From contig CANDFU010000084.1 in NCBI GenBank assembly GCA_947384095.1, forward strand, positions 1-7,125: DNA of 7,125 nt, read 5' to 3'. The notes under the pieces were generated by a model that worked only from the letters and a program-made list of their open reading frames with translations, did not search any database and was not told the origin of the DNA. This document shows, in pieces, positions 1 through 5,766 of the stretch (positions are counted from its first letter, which is position 1; every line of letters begins with the position of its first letter). The position numbers were made by a program, and so were the translations under genes. The stretch comes from an uncultured Roseburia sp. GTDB taxonomy: Bacteria; Bacillota; Clostridia; Lachnospirales; Lachnospiraceae.

Positions 1-45
1 ACACTATAACCTACACTCTTTCCCTACACGACGCTCTTCCGATCT
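1..45 (+). other. Illumina P5-side adapter left in the assembly
   Basis: Bases 13-45 match the 33-base Illumina TruSeq Read 1 primer exactly as I know it, beginning ACACTCTTTCCC and ending GCTCTTCCGATCT. Bases 1-4 (ACAC) match the end of the P5 flow-cell segment, and bases 5-12 (TATAACCT) sit where the 8-base i5 index belongs in dual-index libraries. Genomic sequence starts at base 46, where the serC reading frame is already in progress. Read on the minus strand this is the usual read-through pattern: insert, then the reverse complement of the adapter. This stretch should be masked, and the left edge is therefore a contig end rather than a biological boundary. The index was not matched to a kit. 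Confidence 0.98.
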
Positions 46-144
46 GCCGCTCCCCCTGTAATCAAGCATTTCGTCCGCCGCTTCCTTTAAGACTTCCTCC
101 GGAAGCACTGCGGGCCCTGCGGAAAAATTATATACTCTGCTCAT
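46..144 (-). CDS. serC: Phosphoserine aminotransferase SerC, N-terminal fragment
   Basis: SerC is a cytoplasmic PLP enzyme that converts 3-phosphohydroxypyruvate and glutamate into phosphoserine, the second step of serine synthesis from 3-phosphoglycerate. Only 33 codons remain. They begin [18 protein letters not shown] and end LDYRGSG, which is the characteristic N-terminus of the family (YNFSAGPA followed by LP). The catalytic lysine and almost all of the fold lie beyond the truncation. The ATG at 144 has a perfect AGGAGG at 150-155, five bases upstream. It starts 19 bases after the ilvB stop codon, so it is probably the next gene of the same operon. The break at base 46 is caused by adapter sequence, so this is a cut gene and not a pseudogene. 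Confidence 0.93.
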
Positions 145-149
145 CGTTT

Positions 150-155
150 CCTCCT
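150..155 (-). promoter_or_regulatory. Ribosome binding site of serC
   Basis: AGGAGG on the minus strand lies five bases before the serC ATG, inside the 19-base gap after ilvB. It fixes the serC start and supports reinitiation on a shared ilvB-serC transcript. Confidence 0.85.
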
Positions 156-163
156 CTATCCGA

Positions 164-1840
164 TCACTTTTTTAAATCCTCATCCGTAAAGGCACTGCTG
201 ATATCCGCTCCCGGCGCCACCATCGGCCACACCTTATCGTCACTGTCAATCATGCAGTCGATCACAACCGGGCCGTCGGCCCGAAGCGCCTCTGAGAGCG
301 CCGCGCGAAACTCTTCCCGGGTTGTCGCGCGGTATGCCTTTGCCCCCATCGCCTCCGAGAGCCTGACAAAGTCCACACCGTCGTCCAGTACAGTGGCCGA
401 ATATCGTTTTTTATAAAACAAATCCTGCCACTGCCTCACCATGCCGAGCACATGATTGTTGAGAATAATCTCGATCAGCGGCAGCTTCTGTCTGACTGCG
501 GTGGCAATTTCGTTCATATTCATGCGGAAACACCCGTCCCCCGCAAAATTGATGACGCACCGGTCCGGATCCGCCGTCTTTGCGCCGATCGCAGCGCCAA
601 GCCCGTAGCCCATCGTCCCAAGCCCGCCGGATGAAAGGAATGAACGCGGGCTCTTATATTTATAATATTGCGCCGCCCACATCTGGTGCTGGCCGACTTC
701 CGTAACGATCACAGCTTCCCCCTTTGTCGCACGGTAGACTTCCTCGACCACATAAGGCCCTGTAAGCCCCTGCGGCGGATAATGAAGCGGATATTTTTCC
801 TTCCGTTCCTCTGCCGCGTCCATCCACTCCTTATGTGCCTGCGGCTCCAGCCGTGCATTGAGGCGCCCTAATACTTCTTTCAGGTCGCCGATGATACAGG
901 CGTCCACACGGATGTTCTTATTGACCTCCGCAGCGTCCACATCGAGCTGCAGGATCTTCGCCCCTTTCGCAAAGGTTTCCGCATTTCCGATCACCCGGTC
1001 AGAAAAACGCACCCCGGCCGCAATCAGAAGATCACATCCGCTGACGCCCAGATTGGACGCCTTTGTCCCATGCATCCCAAGCATTCCGGTGTAACGCGCG
1101 TCCGTCCCGTCAAAAGCGCCCTTTCCCATCAGCGTATCGCAGACCGGGGCGTCCACTTTCTCCGCAAACGCAGCCAGTTCCGCGCTGGCGCCCGAAATCA
1201 CGGCGCCGCCCCCCACAAAAATATAAGGCCTCCCGGCTGCACGGATCATCGACAGCGCCGTCTCAACGTCTTCCTCGCGGATCGTCTCCGTCACACGGCC
1301 GACCGGCTGTGCTTCCTTATATGTATATTCTGTCCTCGCCGCCGTGATATCCTTTGGAATATCGACCAGCACCGGGCCGGGCCGGCCGGCCTGAGCGATC
1401 TTAAACGCCCTGCGTATGGTTTCCGCCAGCTTTTCCACGTCTTTTACGATAAAATTGTGTTTCGTGATCGGCGTTGTGATTCCCGCAATGTCAATCTCCT
1501 GAAAACTATCCTTTCCCAGAAGCGGCACGGTCACATTACAGGTAATCGCCACAATCGGCACGGAATCCATATAAGCCGTCGCAATCCCGGTCACAAGGTT
1601 GGTCGCGCCGGGGCCGCTTGTCGCAAAACAGACTCCCGCCTTCCCCGTACTTCTCGCATAGCCGTCCGCGGCGTGCGCGGCCCCCTGCTCATGGGAAGTC
1701 AGTATATGGTTTATCTCGCTCTGATGCAGATACAGTTCATCATATAAATTTAAAATAGCTCCGCCCGGATACCCGAATACCGTATCCACGCCCTGTTCCT
1801 TTAAGCATTCAATGACAATCTGCGCACCCGTCAGATTCAT
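164..1840 (-). CDS. ilvB: Acetohydroxyacid (acetolactate) synthase, large catalytic subunit
   Basis: This is a ThDP-, Mg- and FAD-dependent enzyme that condenses two pyruvates to 2-acetolactate (valine, leucine) or pyruvate with 2-oxobutyrate to 2-aceto-2-hydroxybutyrate (isoleucine). The product is 558 residues, a normal family length. Visible motifs are VFGYPGG near residue 21, [15 protein letters not shown] with the probable catalytic Glu51, [10 protein letters not shown] near 72, and the ThDP-binding segment from GDG (434-436) to NN (461-462). GMVRQWQ near 466-472 follows and carries Trp471 of the substrate and herbicide channel. I chose the ATG at 1840 because it gives the usual MNLTGAQ-type start and overlaps the ilvD stop as ATGA (1837-1840), with GAGAGGG at 1848-1854 as ribosome binding site. 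The frame stays open to 1999, but that extension lies inside ilvD and resembles no family member. No regulatory subunit gene follows; serC comes next. The biosynthetic context argues against a fermentative acetolactate synthase. Confidence 0.95.
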   Translation of the reverse strand: MNLTGAQIVIECLKEQGVDTVFGYPGGAILNLYDELYLHQSEINHILTSHEQGAAHAADGYARSTGKAGVCFATSGPGATNLVTGIATAYMDSVPIVAITCNVTVPLLGKDSFQEIDIAGITTPITKHNFIVKDVEKLAETIRRAFKIAQAGRPGPVLVDIPKDITAARTEYTYKEAQPVGRVTETIREEDVETALSMIRAAGRPYIFVGGGAVISGASAELAAFAEKVDAPVCDTLMGKGAFDGTDARYTGMLGMHGTKASNLGVSGCDLLIAAGVRFSDRVIGNAETFAKGAKILQLDVDAAEVNKNIRVDACIIGDLKEVLGRLNARLEPQAHKEWMDAAEERKEKYPLHYPPQGLTGPYVVEEVYRATKGEAVIVTEVGQHQMWAAQYYKYKSPRSFLSSGGLGTMGYGLGAAIGAKTADPDRCVINFAGDGCFRMNMNEIATAVRQKLPLIEIILNNHVLGMVRQWQDLFYKKRYSATVLDDGVDFVRLSEAMGAKAYRATTREEFRAALSEALRADGPVVIDCMIDSDDKVWPMVAPGADISSAFTDEDLKK

Positions 1841-3525
1841 GTCAGATCCCTCTCTTTCTCCCCTGGAAGCTGCAAGATGGCCCCACGGTTGCCGGACGTC
1901 ACCAGAGACGCATAGCGCTTTAAGTACCCGTCCGTCACTTTCGGCTCCCGCGGCTGAAACGCGGCGCGGCGGCGTTTTAACTCTTCCTCCGGCACGCAAA
2001 GTTCCAGCTTTAATTCCGGTATATTGATCCGGATGGTATCTCCCTCCTCCACCAGGGCAATCGGGCCGCCCACAGCCGCCTCCGGTGAGACATGGCCGAT
2101 GGATGCCCCGCGGCTGGCGCCGGAAAAGCGCCCGTCCGTGATCAGCGCGACAGACGAACCTAAGCCCATGCCGGCAATCGCGGACGTCGGATTCAGCATC
2201 TCACGCATGCCCGGGCCGCCCTTTGGACCTTCATAGCGGATAACGACAACGTCTCCGGCCACAATTTTCCCGCCCTTGATGGCCTCGATCGCATCCTCTT
2301 CACAGTCAAAAACTCTGGCCGGGCCCTCATGAACCATCATCTCCTGACAGACTGCAGAGCGTTTTACCACGCTGCCGTCCGGCGCAAGGTTTCCTTTTAA
2401 CACGGCAAGGCCGCCCGTCTTACTGTATGGATTGTCCACCGGACGGATGACTTCCGGATTTTTGTTTACCGCGCCCGCGATATTTTCCCCGACCGTTTTT
2501 CCCGTCACAGTCATACACTCCGTGTGCAGAAGTCCGACGTCGGCAAGCTCCTTCATCACGGCATAGACGCCGCCAGCCTCGTTGAGATCTTCCATATAGG
2601 TCGGACCTGCCGGCGCAAGATGGCAGAGATTCGGCGTCTTCTCACTGATCGGGTTCGCATATGCGATATCAAAATCAAAACCGATCTCATGCGCGATCGC
2701 CGGGAGATGAAGCATGCTGTTTGTGGAACACCCCAGCGCCATATCCACTGTCAGGGCGTTTAAAATGGCCTCCTTCGTCATAATGTCTCTCGGACGGATA
2801 TTCTTTTGATACAGTTCCATCACTGCCATACCCGCATGCTTCGCAAGCTTGATGCGCTCCGAATAAACGGCAGGTATCGTTCCGTTTCCGCGAAGGCCCA
2901 TGCCAAGCACCTCCGTCAGACAGTTCATGGAGTTTGCCGTATACATCCCCGAACAGGAGCCGCACGTCGGACACGTTTTCTCCTCGTATTCCCTGACCTC
3001 TTCCTCGCTCATCGTCCCGGCCGCATACGACCCGACCGCCTCAAACATGGACGACAGAGACGTTTTCTTCCCATGTACGTGTCCTGCCAGCATCGGCCCG
3101 CCCGAGACGAACACTGTCGGCACATTGATACGTGCCGCCGCCATCAGCAGACCCGGCACGTTTTTGTCACAGTTCGGAACCATCACAAGGGCGTCAAACT
3201 GGTGCGCCAGCGCCATGCATTCCGTGGAATCCGCAATCAGATCCCGCGTGACAAGGGAATATTTCATCCCAACATGGCCCATGGCAATACCGTCGCAGAC
3301 GGCGATCGCCGGAAACACCACCGGAACACCGCCCGCCTCCGCCACGCCAAGCTTTACGGCGTTGACAATCTTATCGAGATTCATATGGCCCGGCACGATC
3401 TCATTATAAGAGCTGACGATGCCGACCATCGGCTTTCCCATCTCCTCTTCCGTAAATCCGAGCGCGTTAAAAAGACTTCTATGGGGCGCCTGCTGCATCC
3501 CTTTTTTTACCTGATCACTTTTCAT
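1837..3525 (-). CDS. ilvD: Dihydroxyacid dehydratase IlvD
   Basis: IlvD is a cytoplasmic iron-sulfur enzyme that dehydrates 2,3-dihydroxy-isovalerate and 2,3-dihydroxy-3-methylvalerate to the 2-oxoacids, the third common step of valine and isoleucine synthesis. The 562-residue length is normal. Probable cluster ligands are Cys77 ([11 protein letters not shown]), Cys119 (NCDKNVPG, with Lys121 possibly the carbamylated metal ligand) and a cysteine of the [15 protein letters not shown] segment (185-191). The first IlvD/Edd signature is [11 protein letters not shown] at 119-129 and the second is [12 protein letters not shown] at 460-471, which carries the conserved serine region. The gluconate dehydratase Edd is related, but the size, motifs and ilvB/leuB neighbours fit IlvD. 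The ATG at 3525 is preceded by an AGGA-type site at 3534-3537. The stop overlaps the ilvB start by four bases, which points to coupled translation. Upstream is a 191-base structured gap after a small ORF. Confidence 0.96.
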   Translation of the reverse strand: MKSDQVKKGMQQAPHRSLFNALGFTEEEMGKPMVGIVSSYNEIVPGHMNLDKIVNAVKLGVAEAGGVPVVFPAIAVCDGIAMGHVGMKYSLVTRDLIADSTECMALAHQFDALVMVPNCDKNVPGLLMAAARINVPTVFVSGGPMLAGHVHGKKTSLSSMFEAVGSYAAGTMSEEEVREYEEKTCPTCGSCSGMYTANSMNCLTEVLGMGLRGNGTIPAVYSERIKLAKHAGMAVMELYQKNIRPRDIMTKEAILNALTVDMALGCSTNSMLHLPAIAHEIGFDFDIAYANPISEKTPNLCHLAPAGPTYMEDLNEAGGVYAVMKELADVGLLHTECMTVTGKTVGENIAGAVNKNPEVIRPVDNPYSKTGGLAVLKGNLAPDGSVVKRSAVCQEMMVHEGPARVFDCEEDAIEAIKGGKIVAGDVVVIRYEGPKGGPGMREMLNPTSAIAGMGLGSSVALITDGRFSGASRGASIGHVSPEAAVGGPIALVEEGDTIRINIPELKLELCVPEEELKRRRAAFQPREPKVTDGYLKRYASLVTSGNRGAILQLPGEKERDLT

Positions 3526-3716
3526 CGTTTATTTCCTTTCCTGCTCTGTTTATCACTGTTAAAAACACTGACAGCCCGCCGCAGCGCGTACTCCGTGTCC
3601 GGCCGCGCAGAACCAGCGTGGCGGACAGCCGCCGGAGGCTCCTGTGAACTCCCTTTCATTCATGGTAATGCCAAAAACAGCGGCATGGGAGTCCGAAAGC
3701 CAGGCGCTTTCGCGCT
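3526..3716 (-). other. GC-rich leader/spacer before ilvD with potential stem-loops
   Basis: No convincing gene is visible in these 191 bases. On the minus strand they hold GCGC-GAAA-GCGC just after the small ORF stop (about 3704-3715), an ATGCC/GGCAT inverted repeat around a run of five T, and a larger stem at 3596-3627. In that stem TGTCCG pairs with CGGACA, continuing through CC and CGC with one mismatch and one bulge. The left arm CCGCC could pair instead with an upstream GGCGG (loop CTGT) or with a downstream GGCGGG near 3574-3579. A TTTTT run at 3560-3564 precedes the ilvD start by about 35 bases. This could be a processing or attenuation element, or only GC-rich spacer. No T-box motif and no branched-chain leader peptide were seen. 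Confidence 0.4.
3596..3627 (-). repeat. Imperfect stem-loop upstream of ilvD
   Basis: TGTCCG at one end is the exact reverse complement of CGGACA at the other. The stem continues through GGC-type pairs with one bulged base and one A/C mismatch on the minus-strand RNA, leaving a seven-base loop (TGGTTCT). It lies about 70 bases before the ilvD start. It is not directly followed by a T-run, so it does not read as a plain terminator. Confidence 0.5.
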
Positions 3717-3869
3717 TCACAACAAGGTCTTTCCCACTGAAACAAGAAACGCCGCAACCGCCGCAATCAGTGCCAGCTTTACCAGGAACTTTATTTTCCT
3801 GACCAGACCGACAAACAGCAGCACAACGCCGGCCACGGCAACGCTTATCATAATCCCTGTCAGCTCCAT
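3717..3869 (-). CDS. Predicted 50-residue membrane-hairpin protein between leuB and ilvD
   Basis: I do not recognise this protein. The frame runs from ATG (3869) to TGA (3717-3719). It starts MELTGIMISVAVAGVV and ends FLVSVGKTLL. Residues 5-22 and about 28-45 are two hydrophobic segments joined by a short basic turn (RKIK, 24-27), which predicts a membrane hairpin with the turn in the cytoplasm by the positive-inside rule. An AAAGGTGA at 3876-3883 matches the 3' part of the Shine-Dalgarno consensus and lies six bases before the ATG. It is 112 bases after the leuB stop and 191 before ilvD, in the same direction, so it is probably transcribed with the operon. The overlapping 106-codon frame (3559-3879) is rich in Cys, Arg and Gly, starts at GTG and looks like a shadow. 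Function is unknown; a leader ORF or a small transport- or enzyme-associated membrane peptide is possible. Chance hydrophobicity of a short frame cannot be excluded. Confidence 0.6.
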   Translation of the reverse strand: MELTGIMISVAVAGVVLLFVGLVRKIKFLVKLALIAAVAAFLVSVGKTLL

Positions 3870-3875
3870 CCAGTC

Positions 3876-3883
3876 TCACCTTT
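3876..3883 (-). promoter_or_regulatory. Ribosome binding site of the small membrane ORF
   Basis: AAAGGTGA on the minus strand is complementary to the anti-Shine-Dalgarno tail over AGGTGA and ends six bases before the ATG at 3869. It is the main evidence, besides the hydrophobic pattern, that this frame is translated rather than its GTG-initiated shadow. Confidence 0.55.
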
Positions 3884-3981
3884 CATTGTATTCGAATAAA
3901 GAGTCCGGTGCGACGTGCGCATCCCTCCCACGGTTTTCTTTTCCAGGACGCAGTTCCCGGTAAATCAGACCTGCACGCCCC

Positions 3982-5091
3982 TTACACACGGGCCGCAATC
4001 AGATCTCCCATCTGCTTTGTCCCCACCTGCACGATTGTCTGCGCGTCCTTCGTCCCGGCGCTTTCCTGCGGCAGAATGTCGACGGTGCGGTACCCTTCCG
4101 CGAGGACCCGCTTTACGGCGTTCTCAACGGCATCGGCTTCCTTATCAAGATCAAACGTATAGCGCAGCATCATCGCAGCGCTTAAAATCGTGGCGATCGG
4201 ATTTGCAATCCCCTTTCCGGCAATATCCGGCGCGGAACCGCCGCTCGGCTCATAAAGGCCGAACTTCGTATCGTTTAAGCTGGCGCTGGAGAGCATCCCG
4301 ATGGAACCTGTGACCATGCTCGCCTCGTCCGAGAGAATATCGCCAAACATATTTTCCGTCAATATCACGTCAAACTGCTTCGGGTCTTTTACAAGCTGCA
4401 TCGCACAGTTGTCCACCAGCATATGTTCATAGGATACTTCCGGATATTCTTTCGCCGTCTCCTCCACAACCCTGCGCCAGAGCCTGGATGAATCCAGCAC
4501 ATTCGCCTTATCCACACTCGTCACCTTTTTCCGGCGTTTCATTGCAATCTCAAATCCGCGCTTAGCGATCCTGCGGATTTCGTTTTCATTGTATGTAAGC
4601 GTGTCCGTGGCAGTCACGACACCGTCCTTCTCCTCCGTCCTGCGTTCCCCGAAGTAAAGCCCTCCCGTCAGCTCACGCATGATCATCATGTCAAACCCGG
4701 CCCCGATGATATCCTCCCTCAGCGGGCAGGCTCCTTTCAGCTCTTCATACAGGTAAGCCGGCCTCAGGTTGGCAAATAAATTCAAAGACTTCCGCAATTT
4801 AAGAAGTCCCGCCTCCGGGCGCTTCTCCGGCGGCAGCCGATACCAGGGCGAAGTCGACGTGTTGCCGCCGATCGATCCCATTAAAACCGCATCGGAAGCC
4901 TTTGCCGCCGCAACGGCCTCTTCCGTCAGGGGCTCCCCTGTCGCATCAATCGAGCATCCCCCCATCAGAATTTCTTTATAATGAAAGACATGCCCATATT
5001 TCTCTCCGATCTGATCCAGTACCTTTTTCGCTTCCGCGACGATCTCCGGACCGATTCCGTCCCAGGAAATCACACCAATCTGATATTCCAT
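3982..5091 (-). CDS. leuB: 3-isopropylmalate dehydrogenase LeuB
   Basis: LeuB oxidises and decarboxylates (2R,3S)-3-isopropylmalate with NAD+ to 2-oxoisocaproate, the penultimate step of leucine synthesis, in the cytoplasm. The product is 369 residues, a normal length. By comparison with the well-studied Thermus enzyme, the substrate arginines are Arg100, Arg110 and Arg139, the catalytic pair is Tyr146 and Lys195, and the metal aspartates are Asp227, Asp251 and Asp255 ([13 protein letters not shown]). The NAD adenine loop is [18 protein letters not shown] at 281-298. All are present, and [16 protein letters not shown] supports isopropylmalate over isocitrate or tartrate. The start at 5091 is preceded by GAGGGA (5096-5101). 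Longer frames (ATG at 5103, open to 5166) run into the promoter region. Oddly, the N-terminal motif reads ISWDGIGPE where PGDGIGPE is usual. leuC and leuD are not in the window. Confidence 0.95.
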   Translation of the reverse strand: MEYQIGVISWDGIGPEIVAEAKKVLDQIGEKYGHVFHYKEILMGGCSIDATGEPLTEEAVAAAKASDAVLMGSIGGNTSTSPWYRLPPEKRPEAGLLKLRKSLNLFANLRPAYLYEELKGACPLREDIIGAGFDMMIMRELTGGLYFGERRTEEKDGVVTATDTLTYNENEIRRIAKRGFEIAMKRRKKVTSVDKANVLDSSRLWRRVVEETAKEYPEVSYEHMLVDNCAMQLVKDPKQFDVILTENMFGDILSDEASMVTGSIGMLSSASLNDTKFGLYEPSGGSAPDIAGKGIANPIATILSAAMMLRYTFDLDKEADAVENAVKRVLAEGYRTVDILPQESAGTKDAQTIVQVGTKQMGDLIAARV

Positions 5092-5095
5092 ATTA

Positions 5096-5101
5096 TCCCT
5101 C
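5096..5101 (-). promoter_or_regulatory. Ribosome binding site deciding the leuB start
   Basis: GAGGGA on the minus strand lies four bases before the ATG at 5091. The alternative ATG at 5103 overlaps this site and lacks a purine-rich site of its own, so 5091 is preferred; it gives the short N-terminus usual for the family. Confidence 0.7.
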
Positions 5102-5127
5102 ATTTCTGCGCCGCTTTTTATTTTTCT

Positions 5128-5156
5128 ATGATAATGTATCTCCGGCAACATTGCAA
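5128..5156 (-). promoter_or_regulatory. Candidate proximal promoter of the leuB operon
   Basis: On the minus strand TTGCAA (5151-5156, four of six to TTGACA) is followed after exactly 17 bases by TATCAT (5128-5133, five of six to TATAAT). Transcription would start about 30 bases before the leuB ATG. The -35 lies within a direct repeat TGTTGC-AA-TGTTGC, which could be a regulator site. A second -10-like TATAAT lies farther upstream, so which is used is open. Confidence 0.5.
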
Positions 5157-5199
5157 CAACTGGCACTATTTTTCTTTTTCATGCCTGTCATAACCTGTT

Positions 5200-5205
5200 A
5201 TTATA
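5200..5205 (-). promoter_or_regulatory. Candidate distal -10 box upstream of leuB
   Basis: A perfect TATAAT is present on the minus strand in an AT-rich stretch about 110 bases before the leuB start and just downstream of the palindrome at 5236-5279. At 16-18 base spacing no good -35 hexamer is visible, so it would be a weak or activator-dependent promoter, or chance. Confidence 0.35.
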
Positions 5206-5235
5206 ATACTTCGTTTTTCCATTCTCATACGGTCA

Positions 5236-5279
5236 GGGCGTCAGAAGGATGCACGGCACCAGGGGTGCTTCTGACGCCC
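5236..5279. repeat. Strong isolated inverted repeat between yajC and leuB
   Basis: GGGCGTCAGAAG (5236-5247) is the exact reverse complement of CTTCTGACGCCC (5268-5279), a 12-bp perfect stem with a 20-base loop. Inside the loop GCAC and GTGC can pair as an alternative extension. Neither side is followed by a T-run, so it does not look like an intrinsic terminator. It lies between the yajC terminator and the leuB promoters, where it could be an operator, an RNA structure, or a dispersed extragenic palindrome. Confidence 0.75.
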
Positions 5280-5306
5280 CCGGCCACATACGAATAAAAT
5301 TTCGCC

Positions 5307-5348
5307 AAAAAGCCTGTCATGCTTTCTTCGATCACACAACAGGCTTTT
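5307..5348 (-). terminator. Rho-independent terminator after yajC
   Basis: On the minus strand AAAAGCCTGT (5348-5339) pairs with ACAGGCTTTT (5317-5308) around a 21-base loop, and the second arm runs into TTTTT. It begins 11 bases after the yajC stop codon. The flanking A and T runs make it nearly symmetric, so it could also stop plus-strand transcription, though no plus-strand gene is present. It separates yajC from the leuB operon. Confidence 0.8.
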
Positions 5349-5359
5349 CACCTTCCAGA

Positions 5360-5677
5360 CTATTCCGCCGCATCCTCCGGCTTCTCCACCGCCGCGACCG
5401 CTGCCTTCTGCATGGGGATACGACAGTTTTTATTGCTCCCAAATTCCACGATGATATCGTCATCCGAAATATCAATGACCGTCCCGTAAAAACCGCTGGT
5501 CGTCAGAACGGTATCTCCGACCGCCAGCTCTGAGAGCATCGCGCTTTTCTTCTGCGCCTCTTTTTTCTGCGGGCGCAGCATAAAAAAATACATAAAGCCA
5601 AACATAATCACAAGCCAGATCAGCATGCCCCCCATGCCGCCGGCCGCGCCAGGTTGCGTCGCCAAAATTGATAACAT
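5360..5677 (-). CDS. yajC: Preprotein translocase accessory subunit YajC
   Basis: YajC is a small single-span membrane protein that associates with SecDF-YidC and the SecYEG translocon. The 105-residue product has a Gly/Met-rich N-terminus, one membrane segment at about 18-34 (MLIWLVIMFGFMYFFML) and the hallmark RPQKKEAQKK at 35-44. The conserved cytoplasmic domain follows, with LAVGDTVLTTSGFYGTV (51-67) and a DDDIIVEF strand. The Ala/Glu-rich tail is typical. I chose ATG 5677 because a perfect AGGAGG (5685-5690) precedes it by seven bases; the frame is open to 5710, but that extension spans the binding site. It is a single-gene unit here, with its own promoter upstream and a terminator 11 bases downstream. 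secD and secF, frequent neighbours elsewhere, are not seen. The context therefore says nothing extra about its job. Confidence 0.95.
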   Translation of the reverse strand: MLSILATQPGAAGGMGGMLIWLVIMFGFMYFFMLRPQKKEAQKKSAMLSELAVGDTVLTTSGFYGTVIDISDDDIIVEFGSNKNCRIPMQKAAVAAVEKPEDAAE

Positions 5678-5684
5678 CTTTTTT

Positions 5685-5690
5685 CCTCCT
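5685..5690 (-). promoter_or_regulatory. Ribosome binding site deciding the yajC start
   Basis: A perfect AGGAGG on the minus strand lies seven bases before the ATG at 5677. It rules out the upstream in-frame ATG at 5710, which would place this site inside the coding sequence. Confidence 0.88.
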
Positions 5691-5712
5691 AAACAGTTTC
5701 TTAATAGCATTA

Positions 5713-5727
5713 GTGTACATTGTACAC
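5713..5727. promoter_or_regulatory. Candidate operator: perfect palindrome over the yajC -10 box
   Basis: GTGTAC and GTACAC form a perfect inverted repeat separated by three bases. It covers the whole -10 hexamer of the yajC promoter (5719-5724), the classic placement for a repressor site. I do not recognise the regulator: the core TACA-A-TGTA resembles BlaI/CopY-type half-sites but has one central base instead of two. Confidence 0.45.
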
Positions 5728-5747
5728 AAAATATGCGGATTGGGCAA
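5719..5747 (-). promoter_or_regulatory. Promoter of yajC
   Basis: TTGCCC (5742-5747, four of six to TTGACA) and TACAAT (5719-5724, five of six to TATAAT) are separated by exactly 17 bases on the minus strand. The implied transcript starts about 35 bases before the yajC ATG. The -10 lies within the palindrome at 5713-5727. Confidence 0.65.
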
Positions 5748-5758
5748 GCATTTCCGCA
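5734..5758 (-). terminator. Possible weak terminator of greA-metF
   Basis: TGCGGA and TCCGCA form a six-base inverted repeat with a 13-base loop shortly after the metF stop, followed by TATTTTG on the minus strand. The stem is short and the T-tract interrupted, and the loop holds the yajC -35, so some read-through into yajC is plausible. Confidence 0.25.
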
Positions 5759-5766
5759 ATTTCTTT

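Noticed and set aside
1070..1747. Plus-strand frame of 225 codons opposite ilvB
   Set aside because: Arg/His/Cys-rich composition, no ribosome binding site or family motif, fully antisense to ilvB.
1841..1999. 53-residue N-terminal extension of IlvB
   Set aside because: It lies inside the ilvD 3' end, does not resemble the family, and the ATGA overlap at 1837-1840 with an upstream purine-rich site explains the start.
3559..3879. Minus-strand 106-codon frame between leuB and ilvD
   Set aside because: It starts at GTG, has Cys/Gly/Arg-rich low-sense sequence, and overlaps the more credible hydrophobic 50-codon frame with a better-placed ribosome binding site.
3885..3890. TACAAT -10-like box just before the small ORF
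   Set aside because: No acceptable -35 at 16-18 bases, and a start from it would fall within the ribosome binding site of the ORF.
2806..3963. Long plus-strand frame of 385 codons opposite ilvD
   Set aside because: It is rich in His, Arg and Cys with no recognisable domain, lies antisense to the unmistakable ilvD and runs across the intergenic gap; it is a codon-bias shadow of a GC-rich gene.
3526..3981. T-box riboswitch or branched-chain leader peptide between leuB and ilvD
   Set aside because: No T-box antiterminator motif (TGGNACCGCG type) and no short frame rich in Leu, Ile or Val codons of the attenuator kind were found; the hydrophobic ORF is a membrane-type sequence, not a run of control codons.
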